Notes: a model not told the origin generated them from the sequence alone. A stretch of DNA of 64,000 nucleotides from Myxococcales bacterium (GCA_016699535.1 CP064980.1:1372001-1436000), one strand, 5' to 3'. Shown: positions 9,205 through 18,334, counted from the first letter of the stretch. Numbers and translations are program-made.

Positions 9205-9353
9205 AAGTGCTGCGCAATTCGAGAGAAAATGGAAAAAACACTAAGGAATTCATTTAGGCCTTCGCTAAGCTAGAAATAGATGCGTCATAAATTTGACTTC
9301 TCAGGCCGTCAAACCGGAATGCTCTTAACAGGGGAGAAGAGCGACACGTTTCT

Positions 9354-9361
9354 GGGAGGGG
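9354..9361 (+). promoter_or_regulatory. Strong ribosome binding site of the ParA gene
   Basis: GGGAGGGG lies 3 bases before the ATG at 9365, unlike most starts here, which have weak or no such site. It fixes the start codon. Confidence 0.6.
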
Positions 9362-9364
9362 ACC

Positions 9365-10270
9365 ATGAAGGTAATCGCGATAGCAACCATCAAAGGTGGT
9401 GTAGGTAAGACCATACTTTCTACGCACTTAGCTGCGGCTTTGGCAAGAAATGGTCAAAAGACTTTATTATTGGATTTGGATCCGCAAGGACATGCCACAG
9501 CTTTAGCGGGTATTGACGCTCATCCTGAAGCTTTTTGTGTGGGCGATGTTCTTTTACGCGAAAGCAGATTGAAACTTGATGACATTCTTGTTCGTGAGCT
9601 TCGGCCTAACTTGGATGTCGCGCCTGCCGTACTTAAAATGGCAGCACAAGAAAGACAGCTCTATGCATGGGCTTTGCGTCTAAAAACTGTGCGACGCGCC
9701 TTGGACTCGCTTGAGCGTAAACCGGATGTTGTCGTGATTGACTGTCCTCCGCATATTGGTGGCTTCACAGAAGCTGCGCTTCATGCATCGGACCTTACTT
9801 TAGCACCCGTGCCGGCTTTGGCGGGTAGCACTCAGGGCCTGGAAGATCTGCGTTCAACATGGGCAGAAATGCGTGATGGTCGCGTTGGTCATCTAGCTTG
9901 TGTGGTGAACCTATGGGATCAGCGTACTTCAGTGACCAACGCGTTGGTTTCCGAGATGCTTGAAGCAAGCGAAGTGCCAGTGCTCGATACCAAGATTCCA
10001 AAAAGTGAAGTGGTCAACCAAGCTGCACTCAAACAAAGTCTTGTTTTTGATCATGCTCCAACACATCCTGTGGCCAAAGCCTTCGATAGGCTTGCTCAAG
10101 AGACATGGCAACTGCTTTGTGATCATGACGATGCATTGGATGAGCAAGACGGGCTTAGTACGTCTGATCTTGGTCAATGGATCCATGAAGCTTTGGAGCC
10201 AAGTCGTTCATGGGCTGTTCCGGCAGAAGCCATGCTGGCTGCTGACGGCTATTCTGTGATCCAAGATTAA
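9365..10270 (+). CDS. ParA-family ATPase
   Basis: A 301-residue MinD/ParA-type ATPase. The deviant Walker A motif KGGVGKT opens the protein, LLLDLDPQGHAT follows as in chromosomal and plasmid ParA, and VVIDCPPHIGG is the Walker B region. ParA proteins dimerise on ATP, bind DNA non-specifically and position a cargo. No ParB gene or parS site is seen beside it, so this is an orphan copy that may position something other than the origin. The C-terminal 50 residues (acidic, ending near MLAADGYSVIQD) are not typical of ParA and may contact the cargo. The gene sits alone, converging on the sirtuin gene with only 3 bases between stops. Confidence 0.85.
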   Translation: MKVIAIATIKGGVGKTILSTHLAAALARNGQKTLLLDLDPQGHATALAGIDAHPEAFCVGDVLLRESRLKLDDILVRELRPNLDVAPAVLKMAAQERQLYAWALRLKTVRRALDSLERKPDVVVIDCPPHIGGFTEAALHASDLTLAPVPALAGSTQGLEDLRSTWAEMRDGRVGHLACVVNLWDQRTSVTNALVSEMLEASEVPVLDTKIPKSEVVNQAALKQSLVFDHAPTHPVAKAFDRLAQETWQLLCDHDDALDEQDGLSTSDLGQWIHEALEPSRSWAVPAEAMLAADGYSVIQD

Positions 10271-10273
10271 GGT

Positions 10274-11038
10274 CTATCGAAGCGAAAAGAGCCGGGGAAT
10301 GGCTTCGGTAGCTTTGCCTAGCCTGCATTGGTCGAAGGCGTAGGCATTATCTGGAGGTTCCGGTCCCACGTAGATAGTCGTGGGACCGGAACCTTTGCTG
10401 TTTTTGACATGACTAACGAAAGAGGCTGCTGGATAGACAGCACCGGAACTTCCCACGGTAACAAATACGGTAGCTTTGTTTAGAGCTGACATGATCGCAT
10501 TCATGTGAAAAGGCACTTCGCCAAACCAACAGATATGAGGTAGGATTCGAGCTCCGCATTCGCATCGCGCAATGCTTTGCTTTGTTTCGTAATACCTTTC
10601 ATCAGAAAAAGGAGCGCGCATGCAATCAGGATCCTCGCATCGGCTCATAAATAACTCGCCATGCATGTGAAGCACGCGTTTATTTCCTGCACGTTCGTGT
10701 AAGTTGTCTACGTTTTGTGTGCAAAGTAAAAAACGTTCTTGCAAGGCTTCTTCCATTTGAGCCAGGGCCCGGTGGGCTGCATTGGGCTCGACTTGGGATG
10801 CTTGCTTGCGTCTGGCTGAGTAAAAGCGCCAGACCAACTCAGGGTCACGCCGCCATGCCTCGGGCGTAGCCACATCTTCGATGCGGTGTTTTTCCCAAAG
10901 TCCATCGCCATCCCGGAAAGTAGCCAAACCACTTTCTACACTGACTCCGGCACCGGACAAAACAAAAACATAGTCATCGTTCTTGAGCGTGAGGGTCTCA
11001 AACTCGTTGTAGGGTCCTATGCGATTGTATTGAGCCAT
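10274..11038 (-). CDS. Sir2 NAD-dependent deacylase, SIRT5/CobB (class III) type
   Basis: A 254-residue sirtuin that removes acyl groups from protein lysines using NAD+. Motifs: GAGVSVESGLATFR (NAD binding), TQNVDNLHERAG, the catalytic His in HMHGE, a four-cysteine zinc site (C-E-D-P-D-C, then C-E-C-G), and VTVGSSGAVYPAA. RFYSARRKQA contains the Tyr-x-x-Arg pair that in SIRT5 and CobB binds the carboxylate of succinyl- or malonyl-lysine, so desuccinylase/demalonylase activity is expected. This specificity is a family-based inference. The gene is 10 bases downstream of a lipoprotein gene on the same strand and may be cotranscribed with it. Confidence 0.87.
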   Translation of the reverse strand: MAQYNRIGPYNEFETLTLKNDDYVFVLSGAGVSVESGLATFRDGDGLWEKHRIEDVATPEAWRRDPELVWRFYSARRKQASQVEPNAAHRALAQMEEALQERFLLCTQNVDNLHERAGNKRVLHMHGELFMSRCEDPDCMRAPFSDERYYETKQSIARCECGARILPHICWFGEVPFHMNAIMSALNKATVFVTVGSSGAVYPAASFVSHVKNSKGSGPTTIYVGPEPPDNAYAFDQCRLGKATEAIPRLFSLR

Positions 11039-11048
11039 CTATTTTCGA

Positions 11049-11972
11049 CTAAGGCTTAACAAAAGCAAACATGGCTTGGTTGCTGCCATCCGGAAATGCG
11101 GCACCAAGTGTGCTTAATAGCCGGATCGCGGGGACTGAAGGATCTGCTTTGATGCGTACGGTACATCGCTGTTTTCCGCAGCCTCGGCTGACTACTTCAG
11201 TGAGCGCAGAAGCTTCATCCATGACAGTTTTGGGACGGAAGGTAAACCATGCTTCCGTTCCAATATCCTGAGCGGCTTTTTTTGTAACCAATGTCTTAAC
11301 TTGGCTTTCTTCGTTTGAGTTTGGATCAAAGTCCATCACTTGCACACGCTGAGAACTTTGCTCGGCTGGAGGATCAACTTGTTGAAAATTAACGCGTACA
11401 CCTTGATGGCTTAGTGACAGCTCGACTTGGAGGCTGCCTTCTTGGGAGGGTTTTTCAAGCTGCGGAGTGCAGTCCTGACTCTCGGCACGGCAAATCTCAT
11501 AGAGCGATCCCCAATGCTCGGTAAAAGAGGTCCACGGTAGTTTTTGTTCCTCCGCAATAGCAAGCTTAACCGGAACGCTACCCACCACACTAAAATCGCT
11601 TATCCTGAGCCAGCCTCGCGTAGGCGGATCCTTGGGGCTACGCACAGCGAAAAAAAGCTGTTGCGTGTGCTGCTTTTGAGTCTGCTCCAAAACGCCGTAA
11701 AGATCGGCATAATTGACCAATGGATGAACAGCGATTTTTAGCGCGCTGCCTTTAGGTATTTTGGCCAGATCTGGCGTCTGAGTGACATCCAATTCAGGAC
11801 TACTTGCCGGGGCCGTGTCCTGGTAGTGTTTGGACGGTGCGAGCTCAAGAAGCCCAAGTTCAGTTTTGGGTTTTTCCGGAGCTTCTTCCTTTTTTTGACA
11901 CGACAGCAAACACAGAACAATCAAAACTAAAATAGGCATAGATGAACGCCAGTATAACGAGGTTTTATTCAT
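11049..11972 (-). CDS. Hypothetical lipoprotein
   Basis: A protein of 307 residues with a good lipoprotein leader (MNKTSLYWRSSMPILVLIVL, then CLLSC) when started at the ATG at 11972. Longer starts would run into the divergent ammonia-lyase gene. The mature part has no recognised domain. It holds a segment reminiscent of SH3-like or cell-surface modules (GSALKIAVHPLVNYADLYGVLE; RGWLRISDFSVVGSVPVKLA), and a Cys pair in RGCGKQRC near the C-terminus. Its ATG and that of the divergent gene share bases in one CATG, so each promoter must lie inside the other gene. Likely an outer-membrane or periplasmic protein of unknown role. Confidence 0.65.
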   Translation of the reverse strand: MNKTSLYWRSSMPILVLIVLCLLSCQKKEEAPEKPKTELGLLELAPSKHYQDTAPASSPELDVTQTPDLAKIPKGSALKIAVHPLVNYADLYGVLEQTQKQHTQQLFFAVRSPKDPPTRGWLRISDFSVVGSVPVKLAIAEEQKLPWTSFTEHWGSLYEICRAESQDCTPQLEKPSQEGSLQVELSLSHQGVRVNFQQVDPPAEQSSQRVQVMDFDPNSNEESQVKTLVTKKAAQDIGTEAWFTFRPKTVMDEASALTEVVSRGCGKQRCTVRIKADPSVPAIRLLSTLGAAFPDGSNQAMFAFVKP

Positions 11973-13494
11973 GAGCCAAACACTTGATCTTAACGCGACC
12001 TGGACCTTGCAGGACCTTAATGCTGTAGCCAAGCAAAAGGCTGTCCTCCGGCTTCCCTCAGACTGTCTAGAAAAAGTTAGAAGTTCGAGGGCTTTTGTCG
12101 AAAAGGTAGCCGCTGACAACGATCATCCAGTGTATGGCATCAACACCGGCTTTGGTGCACTGGCCGAAACAGCGATATCAGCCGGTGACTTAAAAACGCT
12201 TCAGCGCAACCTTATTCGAAGCCATGCTTGCGGGGTTGGGCCTCTGCTTTCAGCCGAAGTGGTGCGCGTGATGTTGGCGCTAAGAGCTCATACCCTATGC
12301 ATGGGTGTATCGGGTGTGCGCGCCAAAGTAATTGAACTTTTGGTGCAGCTCTACGCCAACGATCTGCTGCCTTGCATTCCGGCTCAGGGTTCGGTGGGAG
12401 CAAGTGGTGATCTAGCGCCGCTTGCTCATCTTGCTTTAGTACTCATGGGCGAGGGCGAAGCGATGCTCAACGGCAAGCGCTTGTCAGCCAAAGAGGCGCT
12501 GGCTCGTACCGGTCTAGAAGCGATCGAGCTACAAGCGAAGGAAGGCCTTGCGCTCATAAACGGCACGCAGATGATGGCTGCATTGGGAGGTCTCGCGCTC
12601 GCGGATGCGCTCGTTCTGCTCGATTCTGCAGACGTTGTGGGCGCGATGTCGCTGGAAGCGTATCGCGGATCAAAACGTCCTTTTGATCCACGCTTGCATG
12701 ACGTAAGGCCGCATCCAGGACAGATATGCTCAGCAGCGCATCTGCGCGCTTTGCTTGAATCAAGTGAAATCATGGAAAGCCATCGCGATTGTGACAAAGT
12801 GCAAGACCCTTATTCGTTTCGCTGTATGCCGCAAGTGCACGGTGCAAGCCGTGATGCTTTGAGCTACGCATGTGCTGTGACCGAGCGCGAGATAAACTCT
12901 GCCACCGATAACCCCCTTATCTTCATCGACGAGAAAGGACAGGGCGACGCCATCAGCGGCGGAAATTTCCATGGGCAGCCCTTGGCCCTGGCTTTTGATA
13001 CCGCTTGCATGGCGGTAGCAGAACTTGCCAACATCAGCGAAAGACGCATCGAGCAACTCGTGAATCCTGCCCTCGGCAGCGGGCTGCCGGCTTTTTTGGC
13101 CGGCAAGGTAGGACTGGAATCCGGCTTCATGATTGCGCAAGTGGCAGCTGCTTCTCTTGTTAGTGAAAACAAAGTGCTTTGCCATCCAGCCAGTGTCGAT
13201 TCGATTCCTTCCTCAGCAGGCAAAGAAGATCATGTTTCGATGGGCAGCATTTCTGCACGCAAGTTTGCTCAAGTGCTTGAGCACACGCAAAAAGTGTTGG
13301 CGATCGAAGCATTGGTTGCAGCTCAAGGTCTTGATTTGCGCAAACCACTCAAAGCTGGTCGAGGTGTGAGCAAAGCGCATGAATCACTGCGGGAGCATGT
13401 ACAAGGCTTGAAGGGTGATCGTCCGCTCTATCGCGACATCGAGACAGCAACGCAGTGGCTCCGAAACCATGGCGCAAGTCATGTATTGAGTTAG
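11971..13494 (+). CDS. hutH: Histidine ammonia-lyase
   Basis: A 507-residue aromatic amino acid lyase. The MIO cofactor triad Ala-Ser-Gly is visible in GSVGASGDLAPLAH. Other family blocks include YGINTGFG, RSHACGVG, YRGSKRPFDPRLH, QDPYSFRCMPQVHG, TDNPL, SGGNFHG, and a final KEDHVSMG. The length and these blocks fit HutH (histidine to urocanate plus ammonia, first step of histidine use) better than tyrosine or phenylalanine lyases, but these enzymes are close relatives. No hutU, hutI or hutG is in the window, so it may feed a separate pathway or serve another role. A GAGG site 8 bases before the ATG supports the start. Confidence 0.87.
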   Translation: MSQTLDLNATWTLQDLNAVAKQKAVLRLPSDCLEKVRSSRAFVEKVAADNDHPVYGINTGFGALAETAISAGDLKTLQRNLIRSHACGVGPLLSAEVVRVMLALRAHTLCMGVSGVRAKVIELLVQLYANDLLPCIPAQGSVGASGDLAPLAHLALVLMGEGEAMLNGKRLSAKEALARTGLEAIELQAKEGLALINGTQMMAALGGLALADALVLLDSADVVGAMSLEAYRGSKRPFDPRLHDVRPHPGQICSAAHLRALLESSEIMESHRDCDKVQDPYSFRCMPQVHGASRDALSYACAVTEREINSATDNPLIFIDEKGQGDAISGGNFHGQPLALAFDTACMAVAELANISERRIEQLVNPALGSGLPAFLAGKVGLESGFMIAQVAAASLVSENKVLCHPASVDSIPSSAGKEDHVSMGSISARKFAQVLEHTQKVLAIEALVAAQGLDLRKPLKAGRGVSKAHESLREHVQGLKGDRPLYRDIETATQWLRNHGASHVLS

Positions 13495-13527
13495 GGATTG
13501 TTGTAAGCTCGGGTAGGAGGGACTCTT

Positions 13528-13556
13528 TGTCATCCAGCTGGTGTCTGCGGATGACA
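13528..13556 (+). terminator. Hairpin after hutH
   Basis: TGTCATCC and GGATGACA form an 8-bp perfect stem around a 13-base loop, 33 bases after the hutH stop. There is no T run, so intrinsic termination is only a possibility. Confidence 0.3.
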
Positions 13557-13701
13557 TGGTGAGGGACTTGTACCAGTGCAATGCTCCACCCCTTGCAATT
13601 ACGGCGTGTTTTTGATGCTTAAGTCAGCGATGTCATTTGGCATGGTTTTCGCAGTTTTTGGGCACTAGCTACCGTTCGTGTAGCGATAGGTGTAGTGAAC
13701 A

Positions 13702-15213
13702 ATGCGTATAAAAAAACTGATCTTTGCTGCCCTGAATAGCAGTCTTTCAACGACACTTTGTTTCAATGCCGTCCTGCTTTCTGCTTGCTCGGCAGCCCCG
13801 GATGATGATTTTGCATCAGCCAGCGGAGCATCCACCGGTTTTGAATACTACACGATTGAAGCCAAGTACGTTGGAGAGGGAAGCTATGAAGAGAATATCG
13901 ATCAGCTTGCTGAGCCCTATAAAACACGAGTGAAAGATCAGCTCGATCTGTATTTAGCTCAGTCGTTTGATTCACAATCAGTCGGTCAGGCCGTGGCAGG
14001 GCCTATGTATCGCGCCTACAGTGATGGCCCCAAAGTTGTTCAATACACAGAATACAAAAAACTTATCGTTGATACTGCCTCCTATGAGATTTCGAATGTG
14101 ATGATTGGTAGACGATTGGCCCAGACCGATTCATTTATTGACGATGGAAGCGTCGAATCGAGCGAATGCATTCAAGCTAAGCTTTGCAATGTTAGCGACG
14201 GTGTGCGTCACGAGTTTGCTAATTTCGCCCTTGGACAAGGTGCTGCCTTAGGCTTGGGAGAGCCCGTAAGCGAGGTGTTTTACAGACCATACTCGGATCC
14301 TGAGCAAAGTGCGATCAATCCCCAGACGCAAGTTGAGTATGTTTTAGCGCAATATTTCGACTTCGGACGTTTGGAGTACCGCAATGGCCAAGTGCAACTT
14401 GCAAAGTTGGGCTATCAGTTGTGGCTTGAAGACGAGGTTAACAAAGATCCAGAGATGGGTTACATGGATTCGGGTTTTTACTCGATCAATGGGAATACGT
14501 TCGCTTCGGGTTATCCGTTGTTTGTGGCGCGTACTTCGGAGTCTGGTTTCTCGCAGACCATAAGCGATCTGATCAAAAGCCCATCGGTAGCTTTTGGTTT
14601 GTCCATGCTGACGATTGGTGCTGCTGTGACATCCGTACCGCTCCCCGATCCGGTAACCAAAGCAGGTGGCCCAAGTCTTATGGTCGTAGGTGCGATCATT
14701 GTCGTCGGTGGTCTGGTTGGCGGAACGATCTATCTTGTGGGGCGTTCTTTGCGCGATGGTGCATTTGCGGCGGCCACGGCAGCAAACGATACTACTTTTC
14801 TACCTGGAAGCGATGGCAGCACGGGCGGGGTTTACGCTGGATCGCGTGAGGCTGCTGCAGCGGTTGCGGTTGATTTGGCGGAAGCACGATTTGCGGTTGA
14901 AAAATTGGATGACTGGCCTCATGTATGCATGGCCTGGAATTCAACAACGGATCGCAACGTTGGCGGCAATAATTTACTCGCAGACTATTTTACGCGTCTA
15001 ACAAATGCGGGCGGTGAAGAGAGCTGGATTTTCGGTGATCCGGAACAGGGTATGCTGTTTGCTTTTGGTTTTGGTCTTAGCGAAATCGACGCAAGACAAA
15101 ACGCAATCAATAATCTTAGAACGTTGAGGCAAAGGTTAACGATTGGGAGTGTTCAAGACCTTCTAGGCATCCCATGGGAGCAAAACGTTGAATGCTTTAC
15201 TCCCATACACTAG
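13702..15213 (+). CDS. Hypothetical lipoprotein with internal membrane segments
   Basis: A 503-residue protein with a lipoprotein leader (AVLLSACSAAPDDD). The mature N-terminal half is rich in Tyr and acidic residues (FEYYTIEAKYVGEGSYEEN; YRAYSDGPKVVQYTEYKK). Around residues 290-355 there are two hydrophobic stretches (FGLSMLTIGAAVTSVPLP and SLMVVGAIIVVGGLVGGTI), which would span a membrane, so topology is complex for a lipoprotein. The last 150 residues include an Ala-rich helix and a WNSTTDRNVGGNN segment. I do not recognise a family. It ends directly before a strong bidirectional terminator that separates it from the convergent OmpA gene. Confidence 0.6.
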   Translation: MRIKKLIFAALNSSLSTTLCFNAVLLSACSAAPDDDFASASGASTGFEYYTIEAKYVGEGSYEENIDQLAEPYKTRVKDQLDLYLAQSFDSQSVGQAVAGPMYRAYSDGPKVVQYTEYKKLIVDTASYEISNVMIGRRLAQTDSFIDDGSVESSECIQAKLCNVSDGVRHEFANFALGQGAALGLGEPVSEVFYRPYSDPEQSAINPQTQVEYVLAQYFDFGRLEYRNGQVQLAKLGYQLWLEDEVNKDPEMGYMDSGFYSINGNTFASGYPLFVARTSESGFSQTISDLIKSPSVAFGLSMLTIGAAVTSVPLPDPVTKAGGPSLMVVGAIIVVGGLVGGTIYLVGRSLRDGAFAAATAANDTTFLPGSDGSTGGVYAGSREAAAAVAVDLAEARFAVEKLDDWPHVCMAWNSTTDRNVGGNNLLADYFTRLTNAGGEESWIFGDPEQGMLFAFGFGLSEIDARQNAINNLRTLRQRLTIGSVQDLLGIPWEQNVECFTPIH

Positions 15214-15251
15214 CCACATTTTCCCAGTGCTCACGGAGTTCCTTAAACGAA

Positions 15252-15288
15252 AAAGCTGGCATGTTTTTCTAAGAACCATGCCAGCTTT
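15252..15288. terminator. Bidirectional intrinsic terminator
   Basis: AAAGCTGGCATG (15252-15263) pairs perfectly with CATGCCAGCTTT (15277-15288) around a 13-base loop, followed by T-rich sequence. It lies between the convergent lipoprotein and OmpA genes and can stop both. Confidence 0.85.
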
Positions 15289-15335
15289 GTCTTCTTTTAA
15301 GTGGTTTTAATGCCACTTCTGTCTGCTGATCTGCT

Positions 15336-16184
15336 TTAGATAGCTTCTTTTTCTTCGCCTAGGATGATCTCAACCCGGCGGTTGTTTGCACGGCCTTCAG
15401 CTGTTTTGTTGTCCGCAATTGGACGGGATGCTCCAACGCCTACAGCGCGAATGTCCTCGGGCGGCACGCCTTTACGTACCAAGTAACCAAGTACTGCTTG
15501 AGCACGGGCCTCAGATAGCTGTTGGTTGAAGTCAGCCTTACCACGTGAGTCGGTGTGACCTTCCACCACTACTTTGCGATTGGATGCGATGATCGCTTTG
15601 GCCACTTCTTCGATTTTATCTTGGGCTGATTCCATCAAGGTCGATTCACCCGATTTGAAAAGCACGCTGCCGCTCAAAGTAATGACTGTGCCGCGCTTTT
15701 CCTCTTGGACTTTACCAATGCGAGCTAAGCTTTCTTTGAGACGCTCAATAGCCTCTTTGGCGCGCTGTTCAGCAGCGATGCGGGCTTGCTTTTCTGCTGC
15801 AAGCTGCTGGCGCTCTTTGGCAAGCTGTTCACGCGTTTTTTGCAGTTCCCCAATGGTGCGCTTCTGGGCCGTTTCTTGGGCTTGCTCGGAACGATCCGAA
15901 GCAATGATGGCGCGTGCCTCGGCATTGGCAAGTTGGGCCTGCCTTAGAGCGACATACGATAAGGTGCGCGTTCGCTCGGTATCGCCGTCGTCTTCAAAAG
16001 ACCACTCGGCTTGCTTGAGAGCTTGTTCGGCAATGTGCAGTTTTGCTGGATTGTGACGCGCTGCTGGGCCGTTGTTGGCTTCAGTGAGTGCATCGCGTGC
16101 ATCGACAAGCTCTTTAGGCGGAGTAGCTGCACCACAACCGATGAGGAGAGCGATAAGGGTTATAAGAAGAAGTGTCTTTTTCAT
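15336..16184 (-). CDS. DUF4398/OmpA-domain lipoprotein
   Basis: A 282-residue outer-membrane lipoprotein (leader ends in ALLIGCGAA). Residues about 25-95 form a helical DUF4398-type domain (VDARDALTEANNGPAARHN, then HIAEQALKQAEWSFED). A long coiled coil rich in Glu, Gln and Arg follows (about 95-165). The C-terminal 110 residues are a peptidoglycan-binding OmpA domain with VEGHTDSRGKADFN and the ...SRPIADN, GRANNRRVEI block. It probably bridges outer membrane and peptidoglycan. A DUF4398 lipoprotein gene lies 12 bases upstream on the same strand, so they form an operon. Confidence 0.85.
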   Translation of the reverse strand: MKKTLLLITLIALLIGCGAATPPKELVDARDALTEANNGPAARHNPAKLHIAEQALKQAEWSFEDDGDTERTRTLSYVALRQAQLANAEARAIIASDRSEQAQETAQKRTIGELQKTREQLAKERQQLAAEKQARIAAEQRAKEAIERLKESLARIGKVQEEKRGTVITLSGSVLFKSGESTLMESAQDKIEEVAKAIIASNRKVVVEGHTDSRGKADFNQQLSEARAQAVLGYLVRKGVPPEDIRAVGVGASRPIADNKTAEGRANNRRVEIILGEEKEAI

Positions 16185-16196
16185 AGTGTTTTCCCT

Positions 16197-16544
16197 CTAG
16201 TTGGCAGTCTTGGTTTGGAGGCTACGGATTTGGTCCAAGGCTTCTTCAGCGCGGTTTTTGGCTTCGGTTTCGCGTGCCAGAGCAAGTGCAAGTTGCGCGT
16301 CCGCATCGGCGCGCATTAGCATGTATTCGGCCATTTCGTTTTCATCGTCAGCCATGAGAGCCTTTGCTTTTTCCAGTTGTTCCTCAGCCAGCTGCAAATG
16401 AAGCCCAGCTTGAGGGTTTTGCTGAACCCCAACTTCGCGCGCAGCACGAATCTGGGCCTCGGAAGACACCATCTTTTCTGTCGGTGCCGGGTAGCTCGCA
16501 CAGGCCATACAGCCAAGAGCTATTAAGAGTGTGAATGTTTTCAT
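16197..16544 (-). CDS. DUF4398 lipoprotein
   Basis: A 115-residue lipoprotein (leader ends in LGCMACASY) that is nearly all helical, with the pattern AQIRAAREVGVQQNPQAGLH and LAEEQLEKAKALM seen in DUF4398 proteins, then Ala/Glu-rich helices (ADADAQLALALARETEAKN). It matches the N-terminal half of the OmpA-linked protein encoded just downstream, so the two are probably a duplicated pair that work together at the cell envelope. Its precise role is unknown. Confidence 0.72.
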   Translation of the reverse strand: MKTFTLLIALGCMACASYPAPTEKMVSSEAQIRAAREVGVQQNPQAGLHLQLAEEQLEKAKALMADDENEMAEYMLMRADADAQLALALARETEAKNRAEEALDQIRSLQTKTAN

Positions 16545-16771
16545 CGTCTAAACCTCGCGGAAAATAACTTCGCAACGTTTTCAGGAAACGAAGCAAACTT
16601 CAAGCCCCGTTTGAAAAAAGCCTCAGTAATACTTACCTTTTACCGAGCAGGGCAGGCCCTTTTGAGTCCGCAAGGGGGCAATAAGGCTATGCCACCAAAT
16701 TTTGCGATGCTTCCGTCCCATTTTGTTGTGCTTTGCGGTTTTGAGCTCTTTGTACCGTTTTTTTTCCCTTC

Positions 16772-16780
16772 TGCTAAACT
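16772..16780 (+). promoter_or_regulatory. Extended -10 promoter, nearly leaderless
   Basis: TGCTAAACT fits an extended -10 (TGn then TAAACT) and ends 6 bases before the ATG at 16787, so the transcript would start at or near the A of ATG. The same nonamer precedes two other genes here. Confidence 0.4.
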
Positions 16781-16786
16781 CAACCT

Positions 16787-18163
16787 ATGAGACTGCAAAG
16801 GTATGGGTGGGTCCTACTCGTAGGACTTTGCATGCGATGCAATTCGTTTGATGCACAATTGCTGGCTTCAAACGATGCCTCAAGCGCAGATGCCGCCGAT
16901 AGCGATACACTCGATGGATCTTCGACGGACGGTAGTGTGGATGTCGATTCCGATGTCTACAACCCACCTTGCGTGAGCTTTCAAGCCGGGAATGAGTTTC
17001 AGATTAATACCACGACTGCGGGCACACAAGATGATGCCGTGGTTGCGGCAAAGGACACTGAGTTCATTGCGCTGTGGGTTGATCGTGACGATCTCGATGG
17101 GGCTGGCGATGGAGTCTTTGCCCAGCGTTTTTCTAAAAGTGGGAGCACGATTGGTGGCGAGTTCCAGGTCAATGGTTACACCAACGGAAATCAGTATGCC
17201 CCGGGTGTGACTTATGCTGGCAATGGTCGAATTATCAGCGTGATGAAAACCAGCCAGTTTGATAGTGAAGCAAACGATGCAGCCATTGCACAAATGTTTA
17301 ATAGTTCGGCTCAACTGCTGAGCGAGTTTAAGCTCAATGACTATGCAACAAATATACAAGGCGATCCTGCTGTTGCAAGTTTAGGCGATCGTCTTGCTTT
17401 TGTTTGGTATAGCTATGGCCAGGACGGCGACGATCGAGGGATTTATTCCCGTATTATTGCTGATAGTGGCTCACTCATCAAAGACGAGTTTCAGGTTAAT
17501 ACTTACACCACCGATATCCAAAACATCCCTGCAGTCGCGGCGTTGGACAACGGAGGTTATGTGGTGACGTGGCACAGTAATCTGCAGGACTCTTCGGGTT
17601 ACGGTGTGTACGGCCAGGTCATCAGTGCCGCAGGTGATGCTGTGGGCAGCGAGTTTCGCGCGGCGCAGAGCACTACCTTCCATCAACACTATAGCTCGGT
17701 GGTCGGTTTAGAAAATGGTCACTTCATTGTGGCATGGCATTCAGGCACAGATCCGGATACCGATGTCTATCTGCGTGTTTTTAGTAACTCCGGACTAGCA
17801 ACCAGTGATGAGCTTCGAGTCAACCAAACGCTATCGGGCTACCAAGGCCTAAGCACGCTTCGAGGCGGCGGTCGGCTTGCTTCGTTAGGCGGCACACGCT
17901 TTGTCATCGTATGGGAAAGCGATGGACAAGACGGCTCGTCGATGGGTGTTTACTATCGGGTATTCTATCTTAGCGATCCTGCTACGATTGTTCCCGAGAC
18001 CGATGAAATATTGGTGAACCAAACGACCACCGATAGCCAAAGCAGGCCCAAAGTTGCAGCCTTTGAGGATGGAAGTTTTGTGGTGAGCTGGCAAAGTGAA
18101 GACCAAGACGGCGATTCGACGGGAGTGTTTGGACGCATTTATTCAGCCGAGAGCTGTCAATAA
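16787..18163 (+). CDS. Secreted beta-repeat protein
   Basis: A 458-residue exported protein with a signal sequence (LLVGLCMRCNS) and an Asp/Ser-rich linker (residues about 25-60). The rest consists of about six repeats of 55-65 residues built on the pattern FQVNTYTT-x-Q-x-PAVAAL-x-GGYVVTW-x-S-x-QD, then GVYGQ. Examples are EFQINTTTAGTQ, EFQVNGYTNGNQ, EFQVNTYTTDIQ and ILVNQTTTDSQ. Repeats with this layout are usual in large secreted proteins and probably fold as a beta-propeller-like structure. A surface adhesion or ligand-binding role is plausible; no catalytic motif is seen. It is followed by a kinase operon. Confidence 0.65.
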   Translation: MRLQRYGWVLLVGLCMRCNSFDAQLLASNDASSADAADSDTLDGSSTDGSVDVDSDVYNPPCVSFQAGNEFQINTTTAGTQDDAVVAAKDTEFIALWVDRDDLDGAGDGVFAQRFSKSGSTIGGEFQVNGYTNGNQYAPGVTYAGNGRIISVMKTSQFDSEANDAAIAQMFNSSAQLLSEFKLNDYATNIQGDPAVASLGDRLAFVWYSYGQDGDDRGIYSRIIADSGSLIKDEFQVNTYTTDIQNIPAVAALDNGGYVVTWHSNLQDSSGYGVYGQVISAAGDAVGSEFRAAQSTTFHQHYSSVVGLENGHFIVAWHSGTDPDTDVYLRVFSNSGLATSDELRVNQTLSGYQGLSTLRGGGRLASLGGTRFVIVWESDGQDGSSMGVYYRVFYLSDPATIVPETDEILVNQTTTDSQSRPKVAAFEDGSFVVSWQSEDQDGDSTGVFGRIYSAESCQ

Positions 18164-18334
18164 TCAAACAACTCGCGGCAACACAAACTCAAAATAGCCA
18201 AGCCAAAACGTCGTTGCCGGTGTGGATGCTGCGTTCTTGGAGCACACGGGCCTACAAAAAATGGCCTTTTTTCTCGTATACTTAGCTTCAGTGCGTTTTG
18301 TTTGGTAAAAAGGGTGTCAGGGACTCCTAGCTTT

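Noticed and set aside
9365..10270. A plasmid or prophage partition locus at the ParA gene
   Set aside because: No ParB, no parS-like repeats and only chromosomal-type neighbours.
15252..15288. TGGCATG...CATGCCA as another member of the TGCCA-N4-TGGCA sites
   Set aside because: The half-sites are in the opposite order, 13 bases apart, and placed between convergent stops: a terminator.
16637..16655. TTTTACCGAGCAG shared by 5753 and 16637 as a repeat family
   Set aside because: Only 13-14 bases, without structure or similar context; may be chance.
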